NCBI GenBank assembly: GCA_009886815.1
Contig: QXYP01000285.1
Location: forward strand, 1,060 to 8,182
DNA from: Halieaceae bacterium
Lineage (GTDB): Bacteria > Pseudomonadota > Gammaproteobacteria > Pseudomonadales > Halieaceae
DNA: 7,123 bases
Direction of reading: 5' to 3'
The position numbers and the translations under genes are program-made. Within the stretch, counting starts at the first letter, position 1, and every line of letters begins with the position of its first letter. The notes beneath the pieces were generated by a model that made no database searches, had not been told where the DNA came from, and saw only the letters and a program-made list of their open reading frames with translations. Shown in pieces: positions 1 to 7,017 of this stretch.

Positions 1-2
1 GG

Positions 3-89
3 GGCAATTGGGATCATGTTGAGGCTTTTCCTGAGCCGTTGCTGGAGAGGCCTCCCCCGACCAGGGGCGATTTCCCCGGTGTGGACTGA
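3..89 (+). CDS. 3' end of an unidentified upstream gene (partial)
   Basis: Reading from base 3, this frame stays open for 28 codons to a TGA at 87-89. The predicted tail is acidic and proline-rich (it contains NWDHVEAFPEPLLERP and ends in DFPGVD), which looks more like a real C-terminus than the arginine/cysteine-rich alternative frame starting at base 1. The second frame stops at 25-27. A hairpin overlaps the stop codon, as expected at a gene end. The family cannot be recognised from so few residues. The same orientation and position just before the alpha-galactosidase would fit a carbohydrate gene, but that is inference only. Confidence 0.4.
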   Translation, partial: GNWDHVEAFPEPLLERPPPTRGDFPGVD

Positions 90-120
90 CCAGCACCCAG
101 TCCCCGGTTAACGCATTTTT
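76..120 (+). terminator. Possible weak intrinsic terminator
   Basis: GGACTG at 83-88 pairs with CAGTCC at 98-103 around a 9-base loop. CCGG at 76-79 can extend the stem with CCGG at 104-107 across a 3-base bulge. Five T's follow at 116-120. The T run starts about 8 bases after the stem, farther than in a strong rho-independent terminator, so efficiency is doubtful. It lies at the stop codon of the partial upstream gene and could separate that gene from the alpha-galactosidase. Confidence 0.35.
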
Positions 121-226
121 CCGCCGATAGCTGTGTGTCTGACTCAAAATTTCTCCCTGTGGTGTCGACGAGGCAGAGTTATTGCACTGCGACTGCCATG
201 TACTCGCTTTACCAAAGAGAGTGTAT

Positions 227-255
227 CCGAAGCAGGGTGTCGCGGTATGCTTCGG
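227..255. promoter_or_regulatory. 8-bp inverted repeat in the alpha-galactosidase leader
   Basis: CCGAAGCA (227-234) is the exact reverse complement of TGCTTCGG (248-255), with 13 bases between. The arm centres are 21 bp apart, two helical turns, which would suit a dimeric regulator binding one DNA face. In RNA it would form a hairpin ending 54 bases before the chosen start codon. No T-tract follows, so it is not an intrinsic terminator. Function is inferred from symmetry and position only; the rest of the leader (90-309) shows no promoter I would defend. Confidence 0.35.
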
Positions 256-296
256 GCATGGCAGCACAGTCATGATCTTGTTAAAAATCTGGAAAT

Positions 297-300
297 AGGG
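297..300 (+). promoter_or_regulatory. Likely ribosome binding site of the alpha-galactosidase
   Basis: AGGG lies 9 bases before the ATG at 310. It is short, but it supports this start over the in-frame upstream candidates, GTG at 133 and ATG at 247. Protein similarity to GH36 enzymes also begins just after 310. Confidence 0.45.
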
Positions 301-309
301 CCCATTACC

Positions 310-2448
310 ATGGGATCAGACAATTCAGTGACGCAACCGTTTTACCACCTAACAAATGCGGATACCTCGGTGTTGGTAGATTGCCGCCAGCGTCTGCCTG
401 CGATCGTTTATGTGGGTTCCCGGTTAGCCTCCGTCGAAGAGGCTGATTTGGCGCTTGTTGACCGCCACGAAGCACCGGCTTCACTGCCAACGGAGACTCC
501 CATTGCCTTGCTCCCCGATGCCACCTCGGGGTGGTTAGGTCACCCGGGTATTGCTGTCCGTAGGGGGCGGCAAGGCTGGCAGCTGCATGCGGTATTACAG
601 CAGGTGAGTCAATCTCAGAGCGCCGCCCTTGTTTTGTTAGCGGCCTGTTCGGTCACTCAGACCCGTTTGCGCTTCGAGTTGGCATTACCCGCTGCTGGCA
701 GGGCGCTCTCCGTGAGGGTGACGATCACCAACGACAGTCTTTCTGACACGCTGAGCTTGGATGAATGCAATCTAACGTTACCGATTCCCGATCATTTGGA
801 GGGCTTCACCGATTTAAGTGGGCGGTGGGGATTAGAGTTTCAGTCTCAAGGTCATTCGCTTACGCAGATTGAGTATTCCCGGGAAAATCGCACGGGGCGA
901 AGCTCCCATCGTGGTGCGGCCAGTGTCATTGTTCATGAAACACCGCTCTCGGAATCTCAGGGGCAAGCTTTGGCCTGTCATTTAGCCTGGAGCGGCAATC
1001 ATCGCGTGCGTATCGAGCAACTCACAGACGGTCGACGGTATTGTCAGCTGGGTGAATTGCTGGCGCCGGAAGAGATCGTATTGCAGCCCGGAACGACTTA
1101 CAGCTCGCCCACTGTGTGGTGTGTATTTTCGAGTGAAGGTTTGAGTGGTCTTTCACGTCAGTGGCATAGATTGATTCGAGAACAATTTCCCACGGTTGCG
1201 GCGCTCCAGCATAAGCCACGTCCGGTGCAGCTAAATACCTGGGAGGCCCTGTACTTTGATATCAACGAGTCGACGTTACTGAATTTGATTGAACAAGCCG
1301 CGCAGTTGGGCGTGGAGCGTTTTGTCCTTGACGACGGCTGGTTTGCTGGGCGCAATGATGATCGAACCTCGTTGGGTGATTGGTGGGCAGACCCCATTAA
1401 GTTACCCAGAGGACTGGCGCCATTAGTTGCGGCCTGCAACCAGTTTGACATGGAATTTGGTCTTTGGGTCGAACCTGAAATGGTGAACCCTGACAGCGAA
1501 CTCTATCGCTGCCACCCCGAGTGGGTTTTACATCATGACCCTTTACCCAGAATGGTGGCGCGCAACCAATTGGTGTTAGACCTTGCCCGTCCGGAGGTGC
1601 AAGCCCACCTTTTCGAGGCCCTCGCAGCGCTGCTGAATGACCACGATATTCGCTATCTTAAATGGGATATGAATCGTGATATTCACCAAGCGGGCAACGC
1701 CTTGGGTTATCCCACCAGTAGTCATCAAACCCATGGGTTCTATCGATTATTGGACCGGGTTAAAACCGCTTTTCCCCATGTAGAAATAGAAGGCTGTGCC
1801 TCGGGTGGCGGGCGAGTAGATTGTGGTGTTCTCAGCTATGTCAGTCGATTTTGGCCTTCAGATACCAACGACGCTCTCGACAGACTCGGCGTGCAGCAAG
1901 GGTTTTCACTGTTTTACCCGCCAGAACTCATGGGCTGCCATATCGGTCCTGAAACCTGTCATTTAACCGGGCGCCAACACACCCTGGATTTTCGTGGTGG
2001 GGTCGCCTTTTGGGGACATCTGGGTATCGAGATGGACATTAGAACCTTGGATGAACGTGATCAGTCTACGTTGATGGCTTTGATTCAACTCCACAAAGAC
2101 CATCGGCAACTCTTGCATGGCGGGCAGGCACAACGTCTTGAAAGGCCCACAGAAGAAATGGCCTGGGGGGTGGTGTCTGGGTCGCAACAGGAAGCGCTCT
2201 TCGGTCATGCGCAGCTTGCGAGTGCTCTGCGGCCGTTCCCGGTGCGCTATCGGTTCCAGGGACTCGATGCGCGTGCCCAGTATCAGGTTCGATGTATCTG
2301 GCCACCTATCGATAGTGATTATCTGGCGGAGCATGCGGCAGCGTTACAAGCACGTCCGTTATCGGGGGACGTATTGATGCAGCTGGGCATGACACTACCC
2401 ATTAGAAAGCCGGAAAGTCTGCTGATTTATCACCTAAGCGCAGTGTAG
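310..2448 (+). CDS. Alpha-galactosidase, glycoside hydrolase family 36
   Basis: A retaining alpha-galactosidase of 712 residues, normal for GH36, that would release terminal alpha-linked galactose from melibiose, raffinose-type sugars or galactoside fragments. Residues about 1-305 form the N-terminal beta-sandwich, 309-625 the catalytic barrel and the rest the C-terminal beta domain. Visible family motifs are NTWEALYFD (309-317), LDDGWF with D341/D342, WVEPEM (386-391), KWDMNRD with predicted nucleophile D453, GCASGGGR (495-502) and FWPSDTNDA with predicted acid/base D518. No signal peptide is present, so the enzyme is cytoplasmic and needs a transporter. The frame is open back to 133, but those 59 residues are Cys/Arg-rich and unlike GH36, so ATG 310 is preferred. 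It converges on an SGLT-like symporter. The family is very secure; the natural substrate is not known. Confidence 0.95.
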   Translation: MGSDNSVTQPFYHLTNADTSVLVDCRQRLPAIVYVGSRLASVEEADLALVDRHEAPASLPTETPIALLPDATSGWLGHPGIAVRRGRQGWQLHAVLQQVSQSQSAALVLLAACSVTQTRLRFELALPAAGRALSVRVTITNDSLSDTLSLDECNLTLPIPDHLEGFTDLSGRWGLEFQSQGHSLTQIEYSRENRTGRSSHRGAASVIVHETPLSESQGQALACHLAWSGNHRVRIEQLTDGRRYCQLGELLAPEEIVLQPGTTYSSPTVWCVFSSEGLSGLSRQWHRLIREQFPTVAALQHKPRPVQLNTWEALYFDINESTLLNLIEQAAQLGVERFVLDDGWFAGRNDDRTSLGDWWADPIKLPRGLAPLVAACNQFDMEFGLWVEPEMVNPDSELYRCHPEWVLHHDPLPRMVARNQLVLDLARPEVQAHLFEALAALLNDHDIRYLKWDMNRDIHQAGNALGYPTSSHQTHGFYRLLDRVKTAFPHVEIEGCASGGGRVDCGVLSYVSRFWPSDTNDALDRLGVQQGFSLFYPPELMGCHIGPETCHLTGRQHTLDFRGGVAFWGHLGIEMDIRTLDERDQSTLMALIQLHKDHRQLLHGGQAQRLERPTEEMAWGVVSGSQQEALFGHAQLASALRPFPVRYRFQGLDARAQYQVRCIWPPIDSDYLAEHAAALQARPLSGDVLMQLGMTLPIRKPESLLIYHLSAV

Positions 2449-2519
2449 ATAAATCGCCTGACGCGACGTTGGGACGAACGACCTTATGGGGTTACCTTCT
2501 ATGCTGCGGCGCCCCCACA
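2449..2519. other. Convergent intergenic gap without a clear terminator
   Basis: These 71 bases separate the stop codons of the alpha-galactosidase (+) and the symporter (-). Only small 4-bp stems are seen, such as CGTT/AACG and TCGC/GCGA, plus a distant TGGGG/CCCCA pairing, and none is followed by a T-tract on either strand. No bidirectional intrinsic terminator can be supported, so read-through or Rho-dependent termination is possible. Confidence 0.5.
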
Positions 2520-3992
2520 TTAACCGTCGGTGTGTGTTTCCTGTATTGACTGATCGAACAGAATCGCAGGTGCCCACTGAGGGGTGGCGCCAAATACAAA
2601 ACGGCTGACCAACAGCGCTGAAAATACGCAGAAAATGACGGTGATAAACATCATGTGAATGTAGTGGAAGGGCGCCCAAACAAAGGAGAAAAATCCGTAC
2701 AGCAGAACGCCCAGTACCACGGCAACAATGGCAGCCCCGGCAGATACCCCGCGAAATAAGAGCCCGACAATAAAGGCAGACAGTATGGGCATGCTGAGCA
2801 AGCCATAGAGTTCCTGTACCAAATTAATAATGCTGTCGGCCTGAGCATAAATGGGCACCATGGCCAGACCGATGAGTACAAAGCTCATGGTAATGATCAG
2901 ATTGAGCCGCCGCAGATCGGGTTCGGGCGCGATGAAGCGTTCGTGAATATCACAAACGTAGAGGGCGGTGGAGGAGTTCAAAACACTGTTAACGCTGGTG
3001 AGTACGGCAGCGGCAATGGCAGCGGCAAAGGCCCCCGACAACCATAGGGGCAGCACGTCACCGACAACCCTACCGAAAGCCGCGTCGCCAATATCGCCGT
3101 ACAGCTTGAACGAGACAATGCCAGGAATGACGACCATAGGAGGAATAATCAACAGCCGGATGGCCGCTGCGGCGAGCACCCCTTTCTGGCCCTCTTTAGC
3201 CGTAGGCGAAGCCATGGCGCGTTGAGTAATCGTTTGGTTGGTGCCCCAGTAGAAGATTTGAATAAACAACATGCCCGTTAACAGGGTATGCCAGGGGATC
3301 GGTGAATCATTGCTGCCGATCAGGGTTAATCGATCGGTGGGGATGCCAGAAAAATCAAAATCAATCGCTGCGAGGGCTAAAAAAACCACAACCATGCCCA
3401 GCGACAACAACAGTACGCCGCTATAAGCGTCCGATATGGCGACCGCTCGCAGGCCTCCCAGAACGGCATAAGCAGCGCCCACAACGGCGAAAGCGGTTGC
3501 TATAACAATGAGAGGCAGCTCAACGTTGAATAGGGTTTGCATAAAAAGCGCGCCGCTGTAGAGCATGGCAGGAATAAAAATAAACAAATTGCCCAGCAGA
3601 AACAGCAGCCCAATGAGGGCGCGAATGCGATAGTCGTTGTAACGCTTTTCCAAAAGCTCGGTGGTGGTCGTGCACTGATAACGGTAGTAAACCGGCAGAA
3701 TAACTTTCGCGAGAATAATAAGACCGACCACGGCGGATAATTCCCACCAAGCCAGCAGCGCCATTTGATTGCCGTTCATGCCAACCAGCTGATCGGTGCT
3801 GAGGTTGGTCAGCGTGATAGAGCCTGCTACGACAACCCAACTGAGCCCGCGACCAGCGAGAAAGACATCGTCTCGTGTCGATGTTGTTGAGCTGAGGTGA
3901 GCGGTGTCCTGCGCACAGCGGCGCCACGTGAGACCAGCAATCAGAGCGGTAATTCCGAAGAAGACTAAAACTTGCAGTGTTTCAATGGCCAT
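2520..3992 (-). CDS. Na+/solute symporter, SGLT/YidK-like (SSS family)
   Basis: An inner-membrane sodium-coupled symporter of 490 residues with about 13 hydrophobic helices. Family signatures are FLAGRGLSW (44-52), LTNLSTDQLVG (61-71), GGLRAVAISD (179-188), YWGTNQTITQR (248-258) and LTSVNSVLNSSTALY (331-345). Compared from memory with Vibrio SGLT, the sodium-site serines match T332/S333, and galactose-contacting positions match Q68, E84, Q245 (Asn there), Y248 (the inner gate Tyr), R279 (Lys there) and Q393. This points to a sugar, plausibly galactose. It lacks the final helix of Vibrio SGLT (543 residues) and ends in a hydrophilic tail. ATG 3992 is preferred over TTG 4022 because the first helix begins right after it; the ribosome site is weak (GGAAA). 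Its 3' end faces the alpha-galactosidase, and the dioxygenase lies 115 bases upstream on the same strand. Family certain; substrate inferred. Confidence 0.92.
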   Translation of the reverse strand: MAIETLQVLVFFGITALIAGLTWRRCAQDTAHLSSTTSTRDDVFLAGRGLSWVVVAGSITLTNLSTDQLVGMNGNQMALLAWWELSAVVGLIILAKVILPVYYRYQCTTTTELLEKRYNDYRIRALIGLLFLLGNLFIFIPAMLYSGALFMQTLFNVELPLIVIATAFAVVGAAYAVLGGLRAVAISDAYSGVLLLSLGMVVVFLALAAIDFDFSGIPTDRLTLIGSNDSPIPWHTLLTGMLFIQIFYWGTNQTITQRAMASPTAKEGQKGVLAAAAIRLLIIPPMVVIPGIVSFKLYGDIGDAAFGRVVGDVLPLWLSGAFAAAIAAAVLTSVNSVLNSSTALYVCDIHERFIAPEPDLRRLNLIITMSFVLIGLAMVPIYAQADSIINLVQELYGLLSMPILSAFIVGLLFRGVSAGAAIVAVVLGVLLYGFFSFVWAPFHYIHMMFITVIFCVFSALLVSRFVFGATPQWAPAILFDQSIQETHTDG

Positions 3993-4107
3993 GGTTTTTC
4001 CGCTTTCTAAACTCGGGGACAACGGTGTTTTACATTACTCAGGAGCTGCTGCTAAAAAATAACATGGCCGTGGCGCTGGCTCACGTTAAGGGGTAATAGC
4101 AGGGGCG
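3993..4107 (-). other. Gap between dioxygenase and symporter genes
   Basis: This 115-base gap is the longest between genes on the minus strand. It contains the hairpin and T-tract described separately. An A/T-rich stretch on the minus strand, including TAATGT, could be a -10 element for the symporter, but no convincing -35 accompanies it, so no promoter is called. Confidence 0.4.
4054..4085 (-). terminator. Possible weak terminator after the dioxygenase gene
   Basis: On the minus strand CGTG-A-GC pairs with GC-CACG (4085-4069), a 6-bp stem with one bulged base and a 4-base loop. Six T's follow (4059-4054), starting 9 bases after the stem. The stem is short and the T-tract is displaced, so at best this gives partial termination and lowers symporter expression relative to the dioxygenase. 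Confidence 0.3.
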
Positions 4108-4956
4108 TTACCACGCGCTATCGGCAATGGTGATTCGGTGTAGCAGGCGATCATGGCCGTCATAGCCGCCGGTCGCGGCGTGCAGTAGCGCTCGGTTATC
4201 CCACATGACGAGCATGTTGGCCTGCCATTTATGGCGATAAAGAAACTGCTCTTGGGTTTGATACACGTACAGCTCCATGAGCAAATTTTGTGCTTCTTCA
4301 AGCTCCATATCGGCAAAGCTTTGGATGTAAGCGGCCGACGAAAATAGGGCTTTTTTCCCGGTTTCCCGGTGTGTTCTTATCAAGGGGTGGGTACAAGTCT
4401 CACGGGCTTTCTCGCTGGGTTTTATGGTCATGCTGCGGCCACTGCTCTGATCTTCATCGCCGTAGGCGCCATCTGGGGCATAGCCCAAGGCTGCCGAGTG
4501 AATGGCAGTAAGGTGTTCTACACGCGTTCTGAGTGCGTCGGGCATTTCCTCAAAGGCTTTCACTTGATCAGCGAACAGCGTATCCCCGCCATGGGGTGGG
4601 ATGGTGATACCAAAGAGCATCGTGCCGGCTGGAGGAATTGCCATAAAACTCCAATCGCTATGAAAGTTCTCAGCAAAAATGGAGGTGGTCTCATCGGCCT
4701 TGCGCTGAATAGCGCAGATATTGGGGTAGCCATCGATATGTCCAAAAAACGGATCCTCACCGATCTCACCAAAGTACTGGCTGACGCGCTCAAGATGTTC
4801 GGGGGTGAGTGGCTGATTGGGGAAGGCGACAACCTTGTGCTCCAGCCAATGATCACGGATTTCGGCGATTAAGTCCTCAGACACGGCCTGGGTCAAATCG
4901 ACGCCAGTGATAGAGGCGCCGCATGACGCCTGGCTGGGAGTAACGGTTAACGGCAT
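4108..4956 (-). CDS. TauD/TfdA-family Fe(II)/2-oxoglutarate dioxygenase
   Basis: A 282-residue soluble dioxygenase, about the length of E. coli TauD (283), that would couple 2-oxoglutarate decarboxylation to oxidation of an unknown substrate. The iron-binding facial triad is intact: H99 and D101 in FHSDWSF, and distal H259 in WDNRALLHAA. R270 and R274 in DRLLHR sit where TauD binds the 2-oxoglutarate carboxylate. Other family marks are HGGDTLFAD (122-130) and the THPLIRTHRETGKKALF stretch after residue 190. TauD acts on taurine and TfdA on 2,4-D, but the family is broad and no sulfonate-uptake gene is nearby, so taurine is not implied. ATG 4956 has a strong ribosome site. Upstream neighbours are the SDR protein and CoA-transferase, suggesting a step in organic-acid catabolism. 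Family secure; substrate unknown. Confidence 0.93.
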   Translation of the reverse strand: MPLTVTPSQASCGASITGVDLTQAVSEDLIAEIRDHWLEHKVVAFPNQPLTPEHLERVSQYFGEIGEDPFFGHIDGYPNICAIQRKADETTSIFAENFHSDWSFMAIPPAGTMLFGITIPPHGGDTLFADQVKAFEEMPDALRTRVEHLTAIHSAALGYAPDGAYGDEDQSSGRSMTIKPSEKARETCTHPLIRTHRETGKKALFSSAAYIQSFADMELEEAQNLLMELYVYQTQEQFLYRHKWQANMLVMWDNRALLHAATGGYDGHDRLLHRITIADSAW

Positions 4957-4962
4957 AGAGGT

Positions 4963-4968
4963 CTCCTT
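4963..4968 (-). promoter_or_regulatory. Strong ribosome binding site of the dioxygenase
   Basis: AAGGAG on the minus strand lies 6 bases before the ATG at 4956. This near-ideal Shine-Dalgarno match fixes the start. Confidence 0.8.
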
Positions 4969-4986
4969 ATTATTGTTGGGTGCGCA

Positions 4987-5009
4987 GTGACAAGATATCG
5001 GCTTGTCAC
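4987..5009. promoter_or_regulatory. Perfect 8-bp inverted repeat before the dioxygenase gene
   Basis: GTGACAAG (4987-4994) is the exact reverse complement of CTTGTCAC (5002-5009), with a 7-base spacer. It lies between the SDR stop codon and the dioxygenase ribosome site. In minus-strand RNA it would form a solid hairpin with no T-tract after it, so it is not an intrinsic terminator. It could be an operator for a dimeric regulator or an intercistronic RNA stem that sets stability of the downstream message. The left arm belongs to CAGTGACAAG, sharing AGTGAC with the repeat at the right edge. Confidence 0.5.
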
Positions 5010-5030
5010 CGGCTAGGGTATCAAAGGTGG

Positions 5031-5798
5031 CTAACCCTCATGGTTCCACCAGGCCAGATCCGAGTGCGCGCGCAGGTCTAGCTCGTGGGTCCAGGCGGAA
5101 CGGTGCTGATGTGCGAGATGAAAATAGGTTTCTGCTATCTTTTCTGGCAGGAGCAGACCGTCTTTATCGCCACCTCGGGCCTCTCGTAAAGCGTTAAATT
5201 GCGTTTGTCCCAACATCTTTCCCAGGGTATCGGGTGCATCCACCGCACCGTCAATAATGACATGGGCGACATGAATGCCCCGAGAGGCATATTCGGCATT
5301 TAAGGTTTGGCAGAGCATTCGTCGCCCTCCCATTGCAGCAGCATGTGAGTGTTGTCCGGCGTTGCCGCGTACCGCCGCCGTCGCCGATGTCACTAATAGC
5401 GTGCCGCCGCCTCGAGATTCCATGGCCGGAATAACAACCTTGGCTAATCTAAATAAGCCAAAGCACGCCATTTTCCAGCCCAGCTCAAAGTTTTTTAGGG
5501 TTGTGGTCTCCAGAGATCTATTGCCAATCTGTGCGCCAAGATTAAAGAGCACGGTGTGGATGGGCCCTATTTTTTCAACCTCTGTCACGAGGTTTTCTAT
5601 AGCGTCGTCTTCGACCGCGTTGAGTAAATGCCCTGTGGCAGATCCACCTTCTTCCTCAATTCGATTGACCAGCGTTTGCAGGCCACGCGCATCACTGCGT
5701 CGGCACAACGCGGCGTGATAGCCCTCCTTGGCAAATCGACTGCCAACACTGCCGCCGATGCCCGCACCTGCGCCGATGACTAAACACACTTTTTTCAC
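5031..5798 (-). CDS. SDR-fold protein with atypical active site
   Basis: A 255-residue short-chain dehydrogenase/reductase-fold protein. The nucleotide-binding loop GAGAGIGGSVG (9-19) and the NLGA motif (86-89, a variant of NNAG) are clear, and S138 in VTSAT fits the catalytic Ser. The normal Tyr-x-x-x-Lys is absent: GQHSHAAAMGGRR (148-160) places H152 at the Tyr position and M156 at the Lys position. The tail HVAHVIIDGAVD (176-187) matches an SDR group in which, from memory, that Tyr is often Phe but Lys is kept. It therefore probably binds NAD(P) or a related ligand but may not do standard carbonyl/alcohol chemistry. GTG 5798 is chosen because of its ribosome site; GTG 5828, overlapping the CoA-transferase stop by 4 bases, would add 10 residues. 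The 26-base gap to that gene suggests co-transcription. Fold secure; reaction unknown. Confidence 0.9.
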   Translation of the reverse strand: MKKVCLVIGAGAGIGGSVGSRFAKEGYHAALCRRSDARGLQTLVNRIEEEGGSATGHLLNAVEDDAIENLVTEVEKIGPIHTVLFNLGAQIGNRSLETTTLKNFELGWKMACFGLFRLAKVVIPAMESRGGGTLLVTSATAAVRGNAGQHSHAAAMGGRRMLCQTLNAEYASRGIHVAHVIIDGAVDAPDTLGKMLGQTQFNALREARGGDKDGLLLPEKIAETYFHLAHQHRSAWTHELDLRAHSDLAWWNHEG

Positions 5799-5804
5799 AA
5801 TGTT

Positions 5805-5810
5805 CTCCTC
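5805..5810 (-). promoter_or_regulatory. Ribosome binding site that decides the SDR start
   Basis: GAGGAG on the minus strand lies 6 bases before GTG 5798, and the nucleotide-binding loop starts 8 residues later, the usual SDR arrangement. The upstream GTG at 5828 has no comparable site, so 5798 is the better start. Confidence 0.75.
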
Positions 5811-5824
5811 AATGTCTTCAGGCT

Positions 5825-7009
5825 TCACCCAACCGTCACGGTCTTATCACGAAGTAGCGCATCTATTTCCTCTGGGCTAAAGCCCAGCTCAGCCAAAAGA
5901 CTGACTCCGTGCTGACCGAGCTTGGGGCCAGGACCCGCGATATGACTGGGCGTTTCGCTGAATTGCGCGGCTGGGCGCGCCTGCCGAACCTCACCAAAAC
6001 CTGCATAATCTACACGTGTAATGGAACCGTTGGCATTAATTTGCTCATGCTCGAGCAACTCTGTTCGATCGAGTAGGGGAGCACAGGGCACGCCTTCGTC
6101 TTCAAACCTTTGCAAAATCTCAGCGCTGGACCATTTGCAAATTTCGGCGGCGGTCAGCGCCTTACGCTCGCCCACGTTTTTAAACCGTGCAGAAGCACTG
6201 ATAAATCGCTCATCTTCTATCCAATCTTCTCGACCCAAAGCTCGGCACATACCCAGCCACTCTTTATCAGAGATAACCCCCGCCGTGATGTAGCGATCTT
6301 GAGTTTCATAGATCAGGTCCATGGCGCCGCCGGCTTGCTTGGGATCAAACTCCCGTTCGGCATAGGTGAGGCCGCCCATGCCCTCTGGCCAAAAGAACGA
6401 CAGCATGGTGTCTAGCATGGAAAGTCGAATGTGTTGCCCGCGTCCGCTTTGCTCCCGGGCATACAAGGCCGAGCTGATGGCCTGTGCTGCGGTCAGCGCG
6501 GTGACCTTGTCGGCCAAAATGATGCGAAACATATTGGGTTTGCCCGATACGCGATCGGCCTGAATATCTGTTGCGCCCGATAGCGCTTGAACAATGGGGT
6601 CATAAACCCGTTTATCGGCATAGGGCCCCTGTTCGCCAAAACCGCTAATAGACACGTAAATGAGCCGATCGTTGAGGTTGCGAAGTACCTCTTCGCCAAA
6701 GCCCATGCGGTCGATAGCGCCCGGGCGAAAGTTTTGAATAAACACATCGGCATCTTTGGCAAGTTTCAGTAAGATTTCCTTGCCGGCTTCTGATTTTAGG
6801 TCGAGGGCAATCGACTCTTTGCCTCGGTTGCAGGAGAAAAACGCCGGCGTCACGTCGTTGTGTTTGGAGCCAATATGCCGCATCTGCTCCCCGGCAGTCG
6901 GTTCTACCTTGATAACCCGTGCCCCTTGGTCTGCCAGTATCATCGCGGCGACCGGACCTGACACCATGCTGGTCAGGTCGAGAATTTTGAGTCCTGCAAG
7001 TGCGCCCAT
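5825..7009 (-). CDS. Class III CoA-transferase (CaiB/BaiF family)
   Basis: A 394-residue cytoplasmic enzyme of the formyl-CoA transferase/CaiB/BaiF family, which moves CoA between carboxylic acids without ATP. Marks include LKILDLTSMVSGPVAAMILAD (starting at residue 7), RVIKVEP (31-37), DLKSEAGKE (70-78), FIQNFRPGAIDRMG (90-103), ISGFGEQGPYAD (121-132) and DPIVQALSG (137-145). D167 in ILADKVTALTA aligns with the catalytic Asp of formyl-CoA transferase (D169 there). Length is typical. ATG 7009 is chosen for its ribosome site and because conserved sequence starts at once; TTG 7042 would add 11 unconserved residues. It is the first visible gene of a minus-strand run with the SDR protein and dioxygenase, and would activate an acid for oxidation. 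The family also includes racemases such as alpha-methylacyl-CoA racemase, so transferase activity is likely but the substrate cannot be read. Confidence 0.93.
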   Translation of the reverse strand: MGALAGLKILDLTSMVSGPVAAMILADQGARVIKVEPTAGEQMRHIGSKHNDVTPAFFSCNRGKESIALDLKSEAGKEILLKLAKDADVFIQNFRPGAIDRMGFGEEVLRNLNDRLIYVSISGFGEQGPYADKRVYDPIVQALSGATDIQADRVSGKPNMFRIILADKVTALTAAQAISSALYAREQSGRGQHIRLSMLDTMLSFFWPEGMGGLTYAEREFDPKQAGGAMDLIYETQDRYITAGVISDKEWLGMCRALGREDWIEDERFISASARFKNVGERKALTAAEICKWSSAEILQRFEDEGVPCAPLLDRTELLEHEQINANGSITRVDYAGFGEVRQARPAAQFSETPSHIAGPGPKLGQHGVSLLAELGFSPEEIDALLRDKTVTVG

Positions 7010-7017
7010 GTTTAAAG

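Noticed and set aside
133..309. N-terminal extension of the alpha-galactosidase from GTG 133 or ATG 247
   Set aside because: The extra residues are Cys/Arg-rich and unlike the GH36 N-terminus, which begins soon after ATG 310; the upstream starts lack a good ribosome site.
3520..3927. 135-codon open frame on the minus strand inside the symporter gene
   Set aside because: It is an out-of-frame reading of the symporter, rich in Arg/His/Gln/Ser and without recognisable motifs.
4369..4872. 167-codon open frame on the + strand inside the dioxygenase gene
   Set aside because: It lies wholly antisense to a gene with an intact iron-binding triad, resembles no family I know, and has no clear ribosome site.
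4108..4956. Taurine dioxygenase (tauD) assignment
   Set aside because: Iron and 2-oxoglutarate residues are shared across the whole TauD/TfdA family, and no taurine transporter or sulfonate gene is nearby.
5275..5718. 147-codon + strand frame antisense to the SDR gene
   Set aside because: Ser/Pro/Arg-rich antisense shadow; the minus-strand SDR protein explains the region.
5825..7009. Carnitine CoA-transferase (caiB) assignment
   Set aside because: Only family-level motifs are visible, and no other carnitine genes are in the window.
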